Assembly (NCBI RefSeq): GCF_900143215.1
Contig: NZ_FRDM01000015.1
Span: 1-64,000, forward strand
DNA: 64,000 nucleotides
Origin: Geodermatophilus obscurus
GTDB taxonomy: Bacteria > Actinomycetota > Actinomycetes > Mycobacteriales > Geodermatophilaceae
Direction: 5' to 3'
A program made the translations under genes and the position numbers. This document shows positions 8,527-16,904 of this stretch, piece by piece. The notes beneath the pieces were generated by a model. The model was not told the DNA's origin. It did no database searches and was given only the letters and a program-made list of their open reading frames with translations. The stretch's first letter is position 1. Each line of letters starts with the position of its first letter.

Positions 8527-9669
8527 TCAGGACTCGAACGCGGCGTCGATGTACTGGTCGACGTTGTCGGCGGTCACGACGGGGGCGTCGAGCACGATCC
8601 GCTGCGGCACCCCCTGCGAGGAGAGGTCGGACAGGCTCTTGCCCTGCACGATGAGCCGGGCGAGCGCGATGCCGTCCGCGGCCTGGGTGTGCGGGTAGAT
8701 GACCGTCGCGTCGAGCACCGACTGGCCGCCCTGGATCTCGCGCATCGCGTTGGCCGACCCGGCGCCGCCGACCATGACGAACTCGTCCCGGCCGGCGTTG
8801 TTGATGGCGGCCAGGACGCCGACGCCCTGGTCGTCGTCGTGGTTCCAGATGGCGTCGATCTGCGGCGCGGCCTGCAACAGGTTGGCCGCGGTCCGCTCCC
8901 CGCCCTCGACGGTGAAGTCCGCCGCCACGCGGTTGTCCACGTTGAGGCCGCATTCGGACAGCGCGTCGGCGAAGCCCTGGCTGCGGTCCTGCGTCAGCGG
9001 CAGCGAGTCGATGCCGGCGATCTCCGCGACGACGGCGTCGGGCTTGTCGCCCACCTGCTCGCAGATGTACTGGCCGGCCGAGACGCCCATGCCGTAGTTG
9101 TCACCGAGGATGGTGGCCTGGGCGGCGAACGGGCTGTTGAACTCGCGGTCGACGTTGATGACCGGGATGCCGGCCTCCATGGCCCGCAGCGCGACCGGGG
9201 TCAGCGCGGCGCCGTCGAAGGGCAGCAGCACGATCGCGTCGACGCCCTCGTTGATGAACGTCTCGACCTGGCTGATCTGGGTGCTGACGTCGTTGGTGCC
9301 CTCGGCGATCGAGAGCTCGACGTCCTCGTAGCCGTCGGCCTCGGCCTGGGCGGCCTGGCTGATGCCGGCCATCCAGCCGTGGTCGGCGGCCGGCGCGGAG
9401 AACCCGATGCGCACCGTCTCGCCGGCCTCGTCGTTGGGGCTGGCGGCCTGGCCGCCGCCCCCGCCACCGCCGCCGCCGGCGCTCTCGGGGGTGTTGCTCG
9501 TGCAGCCGGCGACCAGGACGCCGGCGCCGAGGACGGCGAGCGCGGTCGACGTCACACGACGCCCTCGGACCCGGCTCCGCGAGCCGGTCCGCTCCTCGCT
9601 CGTTCCTCGCTGCGATGCTCCCGGCTCTGTCGCCGGGCGACGGAACGGGCGCTGCCTCGCTGCAGACAT
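8527..9669 (-). CDS. Sugar ABC transporter substrate-binding lipoprotein with repeat-derived N-terminus
   Basis: 380 aa. Periplasmic-binding-protein type I fold, as in RbsB/XylF (KTVRIGFSAPAADHGW-like start, INVDREFNSPF, GGAGSANAMREI). The lipobox is LVAGC (Cys at about residue 55), followed by a Gly-rich linker. ATG 9669 has an excellent RBS (GAGGAGAGAAC just upstream), but residues 5-39 are an unusual Arg-rich stretch (QRGTSEERTGSRSRVRGRR) encoded by a palindromic repeat. A GTG at about 9553 would give a normal signal peptide but lacks a good RBS. Works with the adjacent permease and ATPase. Confidence 0.88.
   Translation of the reverse strand: MSAARQRPFRRPATEPGASQRGTSEERTGSRSRVRGRRVTSTALAVLGAGVLVAGCTSNTPESAGGGGGGGGGQAASPNDEAGETVRIGFSAPAADHGWMAGISQAAQAEADGYEDVELSIAEGTNDVSTQISQVETFINEGVDAIVLLPFDGAALTPVALRAMEAGIPVINVDREFNSPFAAQATILGDNYGMGVSAGQYICEQVGDKPDAVVAEIAGIDSLPLTQDRSQGFADALSECGLNVDNRVAADFTVEGGERTAANLLQAAPQIDAIWNHDDDQGVGVLAAINNAGRDEFVMVGGAGSANAMREIQGGQSVLDATVIYPHTQAADGIALARLIVQGKSLSDLSSQGVPQRIVLDAPVVTADNVDQYIDAAFES
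9561..9625. repeat. Palindromic repeat inside the signal-peptide region
   Basis: Contains the near-perfect hairpin GGACCCGGCTC/GAGCCGGTCC (9567-9577/9581-9590) followed by GCTCCTCGCTCGTTCCTCGC. On the minus strand it encodes GASQRGTSEERTGSRSRVRG in frame with the binding protein. I recall similar Arg-rich peptides from other GC-rich actinobacterial proteins, which would make it a dispersed element; this needs a search. Confidence 0.55.
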
Positions 9670-9763
9670 GTTCTCTCCTCGGGTATCGCCTCCCTGGCTG
9701 TCGTCGGCCAGGTGGTCGGGGTGGTGCGGTGGTGCCGGTCCGGGACAGCTGCCCCGGGCCGCG

Positions 9764-10930
9764 TCAAGGGCGGTCGGTCGTCGCGCCGGGCGCGGGGCCG
9801 CCGGGGCCGCCGGGGGTCGCGCCGCCGGAGACCGTGCCGGCCGCGCCGGCCGGGGCGGGCGGGCTGCCGCCGTCGGATCCGCGGCCGAGCCGGCGCAGGC
9901 TGAACGAGCCGGTGGCCAGGCGCATCTGCAGCAGGACGGCGACGACGATGATCACGCCGCGGGCGACGGCCTGGGCGGAGCTGGACAGGTTGTTCAGCGT
10001 GAAGACGTTGCCGAGCGTGGTGAAGATCAGCACGCCGAGGACGGTGCCGACGATCGTGCCGCGGCCGCCGATGAGCAGCGTGCCGCCGATGACCACCGCG
10101 GCGATCGCGTCCAGCTCGTAGAGCGTGCCGTGGGTGGAGCTGCCGGTCGTCGTCCGGGCCATGAGCATGACGGCGGCGATGCCGCAGGTGACGCCGGAGA
10201 GCACGTAGAGCCACATGGTGTGCCGCTGCACCCGGATGCCGGCCAGCCGGGCGGCCTCGGCGTTGCCACCGACGGCGAAGGTGCGCCGGCCGAACGTCGT
10301 CCGGTTGAGCAGCACCCACCCGGCGACCGCGACCAGCGCGAAGATCACCACGAGCGTGGGGACGCCGAGGACGTCGCCGGAGAAGAAGGCCAGGAAGTCG
10401 CGGTCCTGCACGATCTGGGTGCGCCGGTTGGCGATGATCTCGGCCAGGCCGCGGGCGGCCGCCAGCATCGCCAGCGTCGCGATGAAGGCGACCAGCTTGC
10501 CGTAGGCGATGACGATGCCGTTGACCAGCCCGCACCCGGCTCCCACCAGGAGCGCAGTGACCACCATGACGATCCAGTGGAAGTCCGCCGCCATGGCCTG
10601 GGTGGCCAGCGTCGTCGCCCACACCGAGGACAGCGCCACGATCGCGCCGACGGACAGGTCGATGCCACCACCGATGATCACGAAGGTCATGCCGATGCTG
10701 ACCACGCCGATCACGGCGGCGCCCCGCAGGATCGTCAGCACGTTGTCGACGTCGAGGAACCGGTCGGGGGCGGTGGCGGTGCCGACGACGCAGAGCACCA
10801 CCAGGGCGACCACGAGGCCGAGGTTGCGGCCCACGGGCCCGGCGAGGAAGCCGGGGCCGCTGCGGCGCGCTGCCGCGCCGGACGGCTGCCGCGGGGCGTC
10901 GGTCCCCGTCGTCACGGTCGTGCTGCTCAT
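9764..10930 (-). CDS. Sugar ABC transporter permease (RbsC/XylH-like)
   Basis: 388 aa, about ten membrane segments. The family signatures are VVSIGMTFVIIGGGIDLSVGA near residue 75 and GGTLLIGGRGTIVGTVLG late in the protein. A Gly/Pro-rich tail of about 45 residues after the last helix is longer than usual. It forms the membrane channel with the ATPase encoded upstream and the binding protein downstream. ATG 10928-10930 is chosen because GAGGGACG precedes it; the start is embedded in a 14-bp duplication. Confidence 0.92.
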   Translation of the reverse strand: MSSTTVTTGTDAPRQPSGAAARRSGPGFLAGPVGRNLGLVVALVVLCVVGTATAPDRFLDVDNVLTILRGAAVIGVVSIGMTFVIIGGGIDLSVGAIVALSSVWATTLATQAMAADFHWIVMVVTALLVGAGCGLVNGIVIAYGKLVAFIATLAMLAAARGLAEIIANRRTQIVQDRDFLAFFSGDVLGVPTLVVIFALVAVAGWVLLNRTTFGRRTFAVGGNAEAARLAGIRVQRHTMWLYVLSGVTCGIAAVMLMARTTTGSSTHGTLYELDAIAAVVIGGTLLIGGRGTIVGTVLGVLIFTTLGNVFTLNNLSSSAQAVARGVIIVVAVLLQMRLATGSFSLRRLGRGSDGGSPPAPAGAAGTVSGGATPGGPGGPAPGATTDRP

Positions 10931-10954
10931 GCCACGTCCCTCATGCCACGTCCC
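10927..10954 (-). repeat. 14-bp tandem duplication at the ATPase/permease stop-start junction
   Basis: GGGACGTGGCATGA occurs twice head to tail on the minus strand. The first copy holds the ATPase stop (GTG GCA TGA), the second the permease start (ATG AGC). The ATG in the first copy opens a five-codon ORF (M-R-D-V-A-stop) whose TGA overlaps the permease ATG. Confidence 0.9.
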
Positions 10955-12512
10955 CTTCGCGCTGTGCGTGTGCGGCGCCATGGGCGGCCGCCTCCTCCAT
11001 GACCAGGTCGAGCACGCGGTGCTCGTCGAGCGCGCCGGCCGGTTCCTCCGCCAGCACGCGGCCGTCGCCGATCACCAGGACCCGGTCGGCCAGGCCGAGC
11101 ACCTCGGGGATCTCGCTGGAGACCACGACGACGGCCACGCCGCGGTCGGCCAGCCCGCGGATGAGCGCGTAGATCTCCGACCGGGCGCCGACGTCCACGC
11201 CGCGGGTGGGCTCGTCGAGCAGCAGCACCCTGCAGTCGCGCAGCAGCCACCGGGCCAGCACGACCTTCTGCTGGTTGCCGCCGGACAGCGTCCGGACCTC
11301 CCGGTCGACGTCGGCCGGCCGGACCTCCAGCGCCGTCACCTGCTGCCGGGCGGCCTCGGCCTCGGCGGACCGGGACAGGAACCCGGCGCGGGCGAACCGG
11401 TGCAGGCTGGACAGGCTGATGTTCCGGGAGATCGACTCCCCGAGCAGCAGGCCCTGGCTCTTGCGCTCCTCGGGGGCCAGGCCGACGCCGGCGGCGACCG
11501 CGGCGGCGACGTCCCCCGGGCGCAGCCGCCGGCCGCCGACCCGGACGGTGCCGGCGGTCGGGCGGCGGGCGCCGTAGACGGCCTCGAGGATCTCCGAGCG
11601 CCCGGAGCCGACCAGGCCGGCCAGGCCCACGACCTCCCCCGGGCGGACGGTGAACGAGACGCCGGCGAAGGAGCCGCGCAGCCCCAGCCCCTCGACCTCG
11701 AGCAGCGGGGCGGCGTCGGGGTCGGGGTGCTCGCGCCGCTCGGGGAAGACGTACTCGATGTCGCGGCCGGTCATCAGCGTGATGACCTCGCGCGTCGGGG
11801 TCTCGCGGGCGGGCAGGCCGGTGGCGACGGTGCGGCCGTCCTTGAGGACGGTGATCCGGTCACCGACCTCGCGGATCTCCTCGAGGCGGTGGGAGATGTA
11901 GACGACGGCGACGTCGTGGGCGGTGAGGTCGCGGATCACCGCGAACAGCCGCTCGACCTCCTCGCTGTCCAGGACGGCCGACGGCTCGTCCATGATGATC
12001 AGCTTCGCGTCCTGGGAGAGGGCCCGGGCGATGCTGACCATCTGCTGGGCGGCCGCAGACAGGGAACCGACCTCCGCGGTGGGCCGGATGTCGGCGTGGC
12101 CGAGGCGCTCCAGCAGCCGGGCGGCGGCTCGGTTCGCCGAGGACGGCCGGGTGAGCCCCAGCCGTGCGTGCTCGCGGCCGAGGAAGACGTTGTCGGCGAC
12201 GGTGAGGCCGGCGACCAGGTCCAGCTCCTGGTAGATGGTCGCGATCCCGAGCGACATCGCCGCCTGCGGGTCGGCGAGCCGGACGGGCTCCCCCCGCCAG
12301 CTGATCCGGCCGGCGTCGGGCTGGTGCGCCCCGGCCAGCACCTTGATCAGCGTCGACTTGCCGGCGCCGTTCTGGCCGAGCAGGCAGTGCACCTCCCCCG
12401 CCCGGACGTCGAGGTCGACCCCGTCCAGCGCCCGGACGCCCGGGAACGACTTGACGACTCCGTGCACCTCCAGCAGAGGAGGCACCCCGGCGCGGGGAGG
12501 AGGGACAGCCAC
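10941..12512 (-). CDS. Sugar ABC transporter ATP-binding protein, two nucleotide-binding domains
   Basis: About 523 aa. Domain 1 has Walker A GQNGAGKST, signature LSAAAQQ and Walker B LIIMDEP; domain 2 keeps LSGGNQQK and LLLDEPTRGVD but its Walker A is degenerate (GLVGSGRSE), exactly as in RbsA/MglA/XylG. It drives the sugar importer with the next two genes. Start: GTG 12512 has GGTGGT upstream; a GTG at 12542 would add ten residues. A good promoter lies upstream. Confidence 0.92.
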   Translation of the reverse strand: MAVPPPRAGVPPLLEVHGVVKSFPGVRALDGVDLDVRAGEVHCLLGQNGAGKSTLIKVLAGAHQPDAGRISWRGEPVRLADPQAAMSLGIATIYQELDLVAGLTVADNVFLGREHARLGLTRPSSANRAAARLLERLGHADIRPTAEVGSLSAAAQQMVSIARALSQDAKLIIMDEPSAVLDSEEVERLFAVIRDLTAHDVAVVYISHRLEEIREVGDRITVLKDGRTVATGLPARETPTREVITLMTGRDIEYVFPERREHPDPDAAPLLEVEGLGLRGSFAGVSFTVRPGEVVGLAGLVGSGRSEILEAVYGARRPTAGTVRVGGRRLRPGDVAAAVAAGVGLAPEERKSQGLLLGESISRNISLSSLHRFARAGFLSRSAEAEAARQQVTALEVRPADVDREVRTLSGGNQQKVVLARWLLRDCRVLLLDEPTRGVDVGARSEIYALIRGLADRGVAVVVVSSEIPEVLGLADRVLVIGDGRVLAEEPAGALDEHRVLDLVMEEAAAHGAAHAQREGDVA

Positions 12513-12566
12513 TGCGACACCACCCAGACTTCTGCTCAACACTGACCATTAGTCGGCTGAGGCGAG

Positions 12567-12595
12567 AACATAAGGGCAGTGCCAAGGGTGGTCAA
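12567..12595 (-). promoter_or_regulatory. Sigma-70-type promoter of the sugar transport operon
   Basis: On the minus strand TTGACC (12590-12595), a 17-bp spacer and TATGTT (12567-12572). Transcription would start near 12560, about 48 bp before the ATPase start, leaving CGACTAATGGTCAGTG (around 12540-12556) as a possible operator site just downstream. The ROK regulator gene lies immediately upstream. Confidence 0.65.
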
Positions 12596-12666
12596 GGGCA
12601 CCGAACGGTGGTTGTCGAAAACGAGACCTGGACGGGGATGCTGCGCGTTCCCGCCGGGCGGTCGGC

Positions 12667-13842
12667 TCAGCGGGCGAGGGCCTGCTCGACCGAGTCCTCG
12701 TCGAGGAAGCCCTCGATGGCCATGAGGGCGGCGCCGACCCGGCCGGAGAGCTCCGGAGCCGCGCTGACGGTGATCTCCAGCGCGCGGGCGGCCAGCGGCA
12801 TCGACCGCCGGTAGACCGACTCGCGGATCCCGGCCAGCAGCGGGACGCCGGCCTGGGCCACGCCACCGGTCACCACGATGCGGTGCGGGTTGAAGAAGTT
12901 GACCAGCGCCGCGAGCACCGTGCCGATCGTCCGCCCGGCCTCGCGGACCAGCTCGATCGCCGCACCGTCACCCTGGGCGGCGCGCTCCACGACCTCGCGG
13001 GTGGTGCTGACCGGGAGTCCCGCCGCGACGGCGTCGCGGAGCAGCGCACCACCGCCGGCGAGCGCCTCCAGGCAGTTCTCCTGGCCGCAGCGGCAGGTCA
13101 CCAGCCGCCCGTCGGGCGTGGTCACGTGGATGTGCCCGATGTCCCCGGCGCTGCCCTGCGCCCCGCGGTAGACCCGCCCGTCGACGATGACGCCGCAGCC
13201 GATGCCGGTGCCGACCTTGACGACCAGCACGTCCTGCACCGACCCGGCGGCGCCCATCTCCCCCAGCGCCATGACGTTCACGTCGTTGTCGACGTAGACC
13301 GGGCACTCGTAGCGGCCGAAGGCGCTGGGGATCGGGAAGTCGTGCCAGCCGGGCATGATCGGCGGGTGCGAGGGGCGCCCGCTGGAGTGCTCCACCGGGC
13401 CGGGCACGCCGATGCCGATGGCGCACACGTCGGCCGGCTCCAGGTCGGCCTCGGCGAGGACCAGCTGGGCCAGCCGGTCGACCTCGGTCAGCACCGGGCC
13501 GGGGCCGTCGGCGATGTCGATCGGGTGGCCGATCGTGGCGAGGATCTGCGCGGAGAGGTCGGTGACCGCGACGTCGACGCTCGTGACGCCCAGGTCCACG
13601 GCGAGCACGCAGCCCGCGCGGCTGTTGAACTGCAGGATCGTCGGCGGGCGCCCGCCGGTGCTCCAGCCGCGGCCACCCTCGGCGAGGAGATTGGCCGCGA
13701 TCAGCTGGTCGACCCGGGCGCTCACCGTGTTCCGCGAGGCGCCGGTCAGCGCGACCAGCTCCGCCCGGCTGCGCGCGCGGCCGGTGCGGACGTGCCGCAG
13801 CAGCGCACCGGCCGAGGCGGCGGAGGAGGAGGCCACGAGCAC
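12667..13842 (-). CDS. ROK-family transcriptional regulator
   Basis: 391 aa. N-terminal winged helix (RAELVALTGASRNTVSARVDQL) joined to a sugar-kinase-like ROK domain with the ATP motif VLAVDLGVTSVDVAV and the zinc motif TCRCGQENCLEA. The kinase-like core may bind sugar without phosphorylating it, as in NagC/XylR types. It is co-directional with and directly upstream of the sugar ABC operon, which it most likely controls. Start GTG 13842 is supported by frame and by the immediate beginning of the fold. Confidence 0.9.
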   Translation of the reverse strand: MLVASSSAASAGALLRHVRTGRARSRAELVALTGASRNTVSARVDQLIAANLLAEGGRGWSTGGRPPTILQFNSRAGCVLAVDLGVTSVDVAVTDLSAQILATIGHPIDIADGPGPVLTEVDRLAQLVLAEADLEPADVCAIGIGVPGPVEHSSGRPSHPPIMPGWHDFPIPSAFGRYECPVYVDNDVNVMALGEMGAAGSVQDVLVVKVGTGIGCGVIVDGRVYRGAQGSAGDIGHIHVTTPDGRLVTCRCGQENCLEALAGGGALLRDAVAAGLPVSTTREVVERAAQGDGAAIELVREAGRTIGTVLAALVNFFNPHRIVVTGGVAQAGVPLLAGIRESVYRRSMPLAARALEITVSAAPELSGRVGAALMAIEGFLDEDSVEQALAR

Positions 13843-13899
13843 ATCGTGTCACGCAGCGGCCAGCCGCCCGAGCGTCCGGGCCGCCCGCGCTCCCCGTGC

Positions 13900-14559
13900 T
13901 CAGGCACCCGGGCGCCGCTCCGCCGCGGCCTCGCGCACGAGGCCCGCGACCTCCTCCGGGTGGGTCATCGGGCTCAGGTGCGCCGCGCCCGGCAGCTCGA
14001 GGAGCCGGCCGCGGGGCGCGGCCGCGGCCACGGTGGCGGCCCAGTCGTGCGCGCAGAGCCGGTCGCGGGTGCCGCGGACGACCGTCACCGGGACGCCGGC
14101 CGTCCGCAGCCGGACGTCGATCCGGTCGGGTGAGGCCACGGCCCACAGCTGCCGCATCGCCCGCGGCCCGGTGCACAGCCACTGCGGCAGCGCCAGCAGC
14201 GCGTGCGGCCACCGTTCCCCGAGCGCCGTCGCCACCCACCGCCGGACCAGTCCGCCGACCGACCGCAGGCGGGGGTCGGTGGTCGGCCCGAGCAGCACCA
14301 GCCCGCTGACGCGCCGGTCACCGGCCAGGGCGGCGACCACCTGACAGCTCTGGGAGTGCCCGACCAGGAGCACCGGCCCCCCGCCGAGCCGGTCCCGCAG
14401 CAGGGCGGCGAGCTCCTCGAGCGACGGCACCGGGCCGGACAGCCCCATCCCCGGCAGCAGGACGACGTCGGCCGGCAGCAGCTCCCGGAGCCGGGCCGAG
14501 GAGCGCTCATCGAGCCCGAGACCGGGGACGAGGACCGGCCGGGACGCGAGTTTCGGCAC
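13900..14559 (-). CDS. Alpha/beta hydrolase
   Basis: 219 aa. VLVPGLGLDERS forms the oxyanion region, GHSQSCQVV the nucleophile elbow, RGTRDRLCAHDW the acid region and GAAHLSPMTHPEEV the catalytic histidine. Substrate unknown. It is divergent from ndh with 119 bp between them. GTG start. Confidence 0.82.
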   Translation of the reverse strand: MPKLASRPVLVPGLGLDERSSARLRELLPADVVLLPGMGLSGPVPSLEELAALLRDRLGGGPVLLVGHSQSCQVVAALAGDRRVSGLVLLGPTTDPRLRSVGGLVRRWVATALGERWPHALLALPQWLCTGPRAMRQLWAVASPDRIDVRLRTAGVPVTVVRGTRDRLCAHDWAATVAAAAPRGRLLELPGAAHLSPMTHPEEVAGLVREAAAERRPGA

Positions 14560-14678
14560 CGAACCGGTCTACCGCGTCCGCGTGAGGCGCTCACCAGCGG
14601 GTAGGACGGCGGACTGTGACCTGGAAGGCTCCGGGGCGTCCAGGCCCTGGGGACACCGAGGTGGGAGACTGATTCATC

Positions 14679-16106
14679 ATGACGACATCACCTGTGACCG
14701 ACCCCGTCGGCGCCTCCCCGTCCGGCCGTCCCAGGGTCGTCGTCGTCGGTTCCGGGTTCGGCGGGTTGTTCGCCGCCCAGGCGCTCAGGCGGGCTCCGGT
14801 CGACGTGACGGTGATCGGCAAGACCAGCCACCACCTCTTCCAGCCGCTGCTCTACCAGGTGGCCACCGGCATCCTCAGCGAGGGCGAGATCGCCCCGCCG
14901 ACCCGCGAGGTGCTCCGGCACCAGCAGAACGCCCGCGTGGTGCTCGGCGAGGTGACCGACATCGACCTGGTCGACCGGACGGTCACCTCGACCATCCTGG
15001 GCCGCACCACGGTGCACCCCTACGACGAGCTGATCGTGGCCGCCGGCGCCGGGCAGTCCTACTTCGGCAACGACCGCTTCGCCGAGTTCGCGCCCGGCAT
15101 GAAGAGCATCGACGACGCCCTGGAGCTGCGCGGGCGCATCTTCGGTGCCTTCGAGCTGGCCGAGCTGGCCGACGACCCGGCCGAGGTCGACCGGCTCCTG
15201 ACCTTCGTCGTCGTCGGCGCCGGCCCGACGGGCGTGGAGATGGCCGGGCAGATCGCCGAGCTGGCCCGCCGCACCCTGCGCCGGGACTTCCGCCGGATCG
15301 ACCCGACCCAGGCGCGGGTGATCCTGCTCGACGCCGCGCCCCAGGTGCTGCCCCCCTTCGGGGAGAAGCTCGGCACGGCCGCTCGCCAGCACCTGAACCG
15401 GATCGGCGTCGAGGTCCAGCTCGGCGCCATGGTGACCGACGTCGACGCGGACGGGCTGGACGTCAAGGACGCCGACGGGCAGGTCCGGCGGATCACCGCA
15501 GCCACCAAGGTGTGGGCCGCCGGCGTGCAGGCCTCCGGACTGGGCCGGATGCTGGCCGAGCAGTCCGGGGCGGAGATCGACCGGGCCGGGCGCATCAACG
15601 TGCAAGCCGACCTCACGCTGCCCGGGCACCCCGAGGTGCACGTGGTCGGCGACATGATGGCCCTGGACAAGCTGCCCGGGGTGGCGCAGGTCGCCATCCA
15701 GGGCGGCCGGTACGCCGCGGAGGCCATCCAGCGGCGGATCGCCGGCAAGCAGCCCCAGGGGCCGTTCCGCTACCGGGACAAGGGCAACATGGCGACGATC
15801 TCGCGGTTCTCCGCGGTCGCGGACATCAAGGGGCTGAAGTTCTCGGGCTTCCTCGCCTGGGTGATCTGGCTGGTGGTGCACCTCTTCTACATCATCGGGT
15901 TCAAGAGCCGGATCACCACGGTGCTGCACTGGGCGGTCAGCTTCCTCGGCCGCGGCCGCTCGCAGCGGGTGGCCACCCAGCAGCAGGTCTACGGCCGCCT
16001 CGCCCTCGAGCACCTCGGGCCCGGATTCGCGGCGTCCAAGACCGGCGGGCGCAAGGACGTCGGCGCCGCCGCAGCCGAGGACGCGACCGAGCGCCGCTCC
16101 GCGTGA
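14679..16106 (+). CDS. ndh: Type II NADH:quinone oxidoreductase
   Basis: 475 aa. FAD-binding GxGxxG in VVVVGSGFGGLFAAQAL (around 21-37), FQPLLYQVATGILS, a second nucleotide-binding VVVGAGPTGVEMAGQIAE for NADH (around 180-197), and VHVVGDMMALD. A hydrophobic or amphipathic segment near 395-430 should hold it at the membrane. It oxidises NADH and reduces menaquinone without pumping protons. Start ATG has GGGAGA nearby. Confidence 0.93.
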   Translation: MTTSPVTDPVGASPSGRPRVVVVGSGFGGLFAAQALRRAPVDVTVIGKTSHHLFQPLLYQVATGILSEGEIAPPTREVLRHQQNARVVLGEVTDIDLVDRTVTSTILGRTTVHPYDELIVAAGAGQSYFGNDRFAEFAPGMKSIDDALELRGRIFGAFELAELADDPAEVDRLLTFVVVGAGPTGVEMAGQIAELARRTLRRDFRRIDPTQARVILLDAAPQVLPPFGEKLGTAARQHLNRIGVEVQLGAMVTDVDADGLDVKDADGQVRRITAATKVWAAGVQASGLGRMLAEQSGAEIDRAGRINVQADLTLPGHPEVHVVGDMMALDKLPGVAQVAIQGGRYAAEAIQRRIAGKQPQGPFRYRDKGNMATISRFSAVADIKGLKFSGFLAWVIWLVVHLFYIIGFKSRITTVLHWAVSFLGRGRSQRVATQQQVYGRLALEHLGPGFAASKTGGRKDVGAAAAEDATERRSA

Positions 16107-16129
16107 GAGAGGCCCCCGTCCTCCCCCGT

Positions 16130-16220
16130 GAAGGACCCCCTTGCCCCCCGCCACTCACGGGCTGGCAGCGGGACCTTGCAAGGGAGCCGTCAGGGCTCAG
16201 GGCAGGGCCCGGCACGGGGC
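16130..16220. repeat. Internally shortened copy of the dispersed GC-rich repeat
   Basis: The left part matches the full copy at 53831 (GAAGGACCCCCTTGCCCCCC and GCCACTC) and the right part matches its end (CCTTGCAAGGGAGCCGTCAG), but the central 60 or so bases are missing. Lies between convergent stops of ndh and the hydrolase gene. Confidence 0.65.
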
Positions 16221-16232
16221 CGGACCGGCGGT

Positions 16233-16904
16233 TCACCCGAGCCAGGTGGTGAGGGCGGCGGTCACGTCTCCGGGCCGGACGACGTGGCCGCCGTCGAACT
16301 CCTCGTAGCTGACCTCGTACCCGCCGGCGCCCAGCTCGCGGGCCAGCCGCCGCCCGCACCGCGCGACGGGCAGCACGCGGTCGTCGGTGCCGTGCGAGAT
16401 CCAGATCCGCGGCCGGCCGACCCGCCGCGGCGGGACGGCGAACCCCGGCGAGAAGGCGAGCACCGCCCCGGCGAGGTCCCCGTTGGCCAGCCCGAGGCTG
16501 AGCGCGTACGAGGCGCCGTCGGAGAAGCCCCCGAACGCCACCCCGGTGACGGTTTGGCGGGCGAAGACCTGCTGGAGGGCGGCGTCGAGCACCGCGACGT
16601 CCCGGCCGAGGCCGCCGGCGACGAGGTCCCAGGTCGAGGCGATCGAGGACGGGGCCAGCACCAGGGCGTCCCGCGCGGCGGCCGGGTCGCCGACCAGGGC
16701 CACGCCCTGCGCCGCCGTGCCGCCCGCGCCGTGGAAGAACACCAGCAGCGGCCGCGGCCGGGGCGGCCCCTCGGGGACGACGAGCTGCGCCTGCGCGTGC
16801 GGTCCCAGCTCCAGCGTGCGGACCCCCGGCGGGTACGGCACCGCGGCCGGCGCGCTCACCGGCCGGGCGTCGAGCCGTCCCTCCGCGGCGTGCCGGAGCG
16901 CCAT
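16233..16904 (-). CDS. Alpha/beta hydrolase / phospholipase-carboxylesterase-like
   Basis: 223 aa. LLVFFHGAGGTAAQG is the oxyanion loop, FGGFSDGASYAL the nucleophile elbow (GFSDG), SHGTDDRVLPVARC the acid region, and EEFDGGHVVRP the histidine. It resembles the small YpfH/dienelactone-type serine hydrolases. Its ATG overlaps the stop of the upstream gene by one base (TGATG), so it is translationally coupled and the last gene of a five-gene operon. Confidence 0.85.
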   Translation of the reverse strand: MALRHAAEGRLDARPVSAPAAVPYPPGVRTLELGPHAQAQLVVPEGPPRPRPLLVFFHGAGGTAAQGVALVGDPAAARDALVLAPSSIASTWDLVAGGLGRDVAVLDAALQQVFARQTVTGVAFGGFSDGASYALSLGLANGDLAGAVLAFSPGFAVPPRRVGRPRIWISHGTDDRVLPVARCGRRLARELGAGGYEVSYEEFDGGHVVRPGDVTAALTTWLG

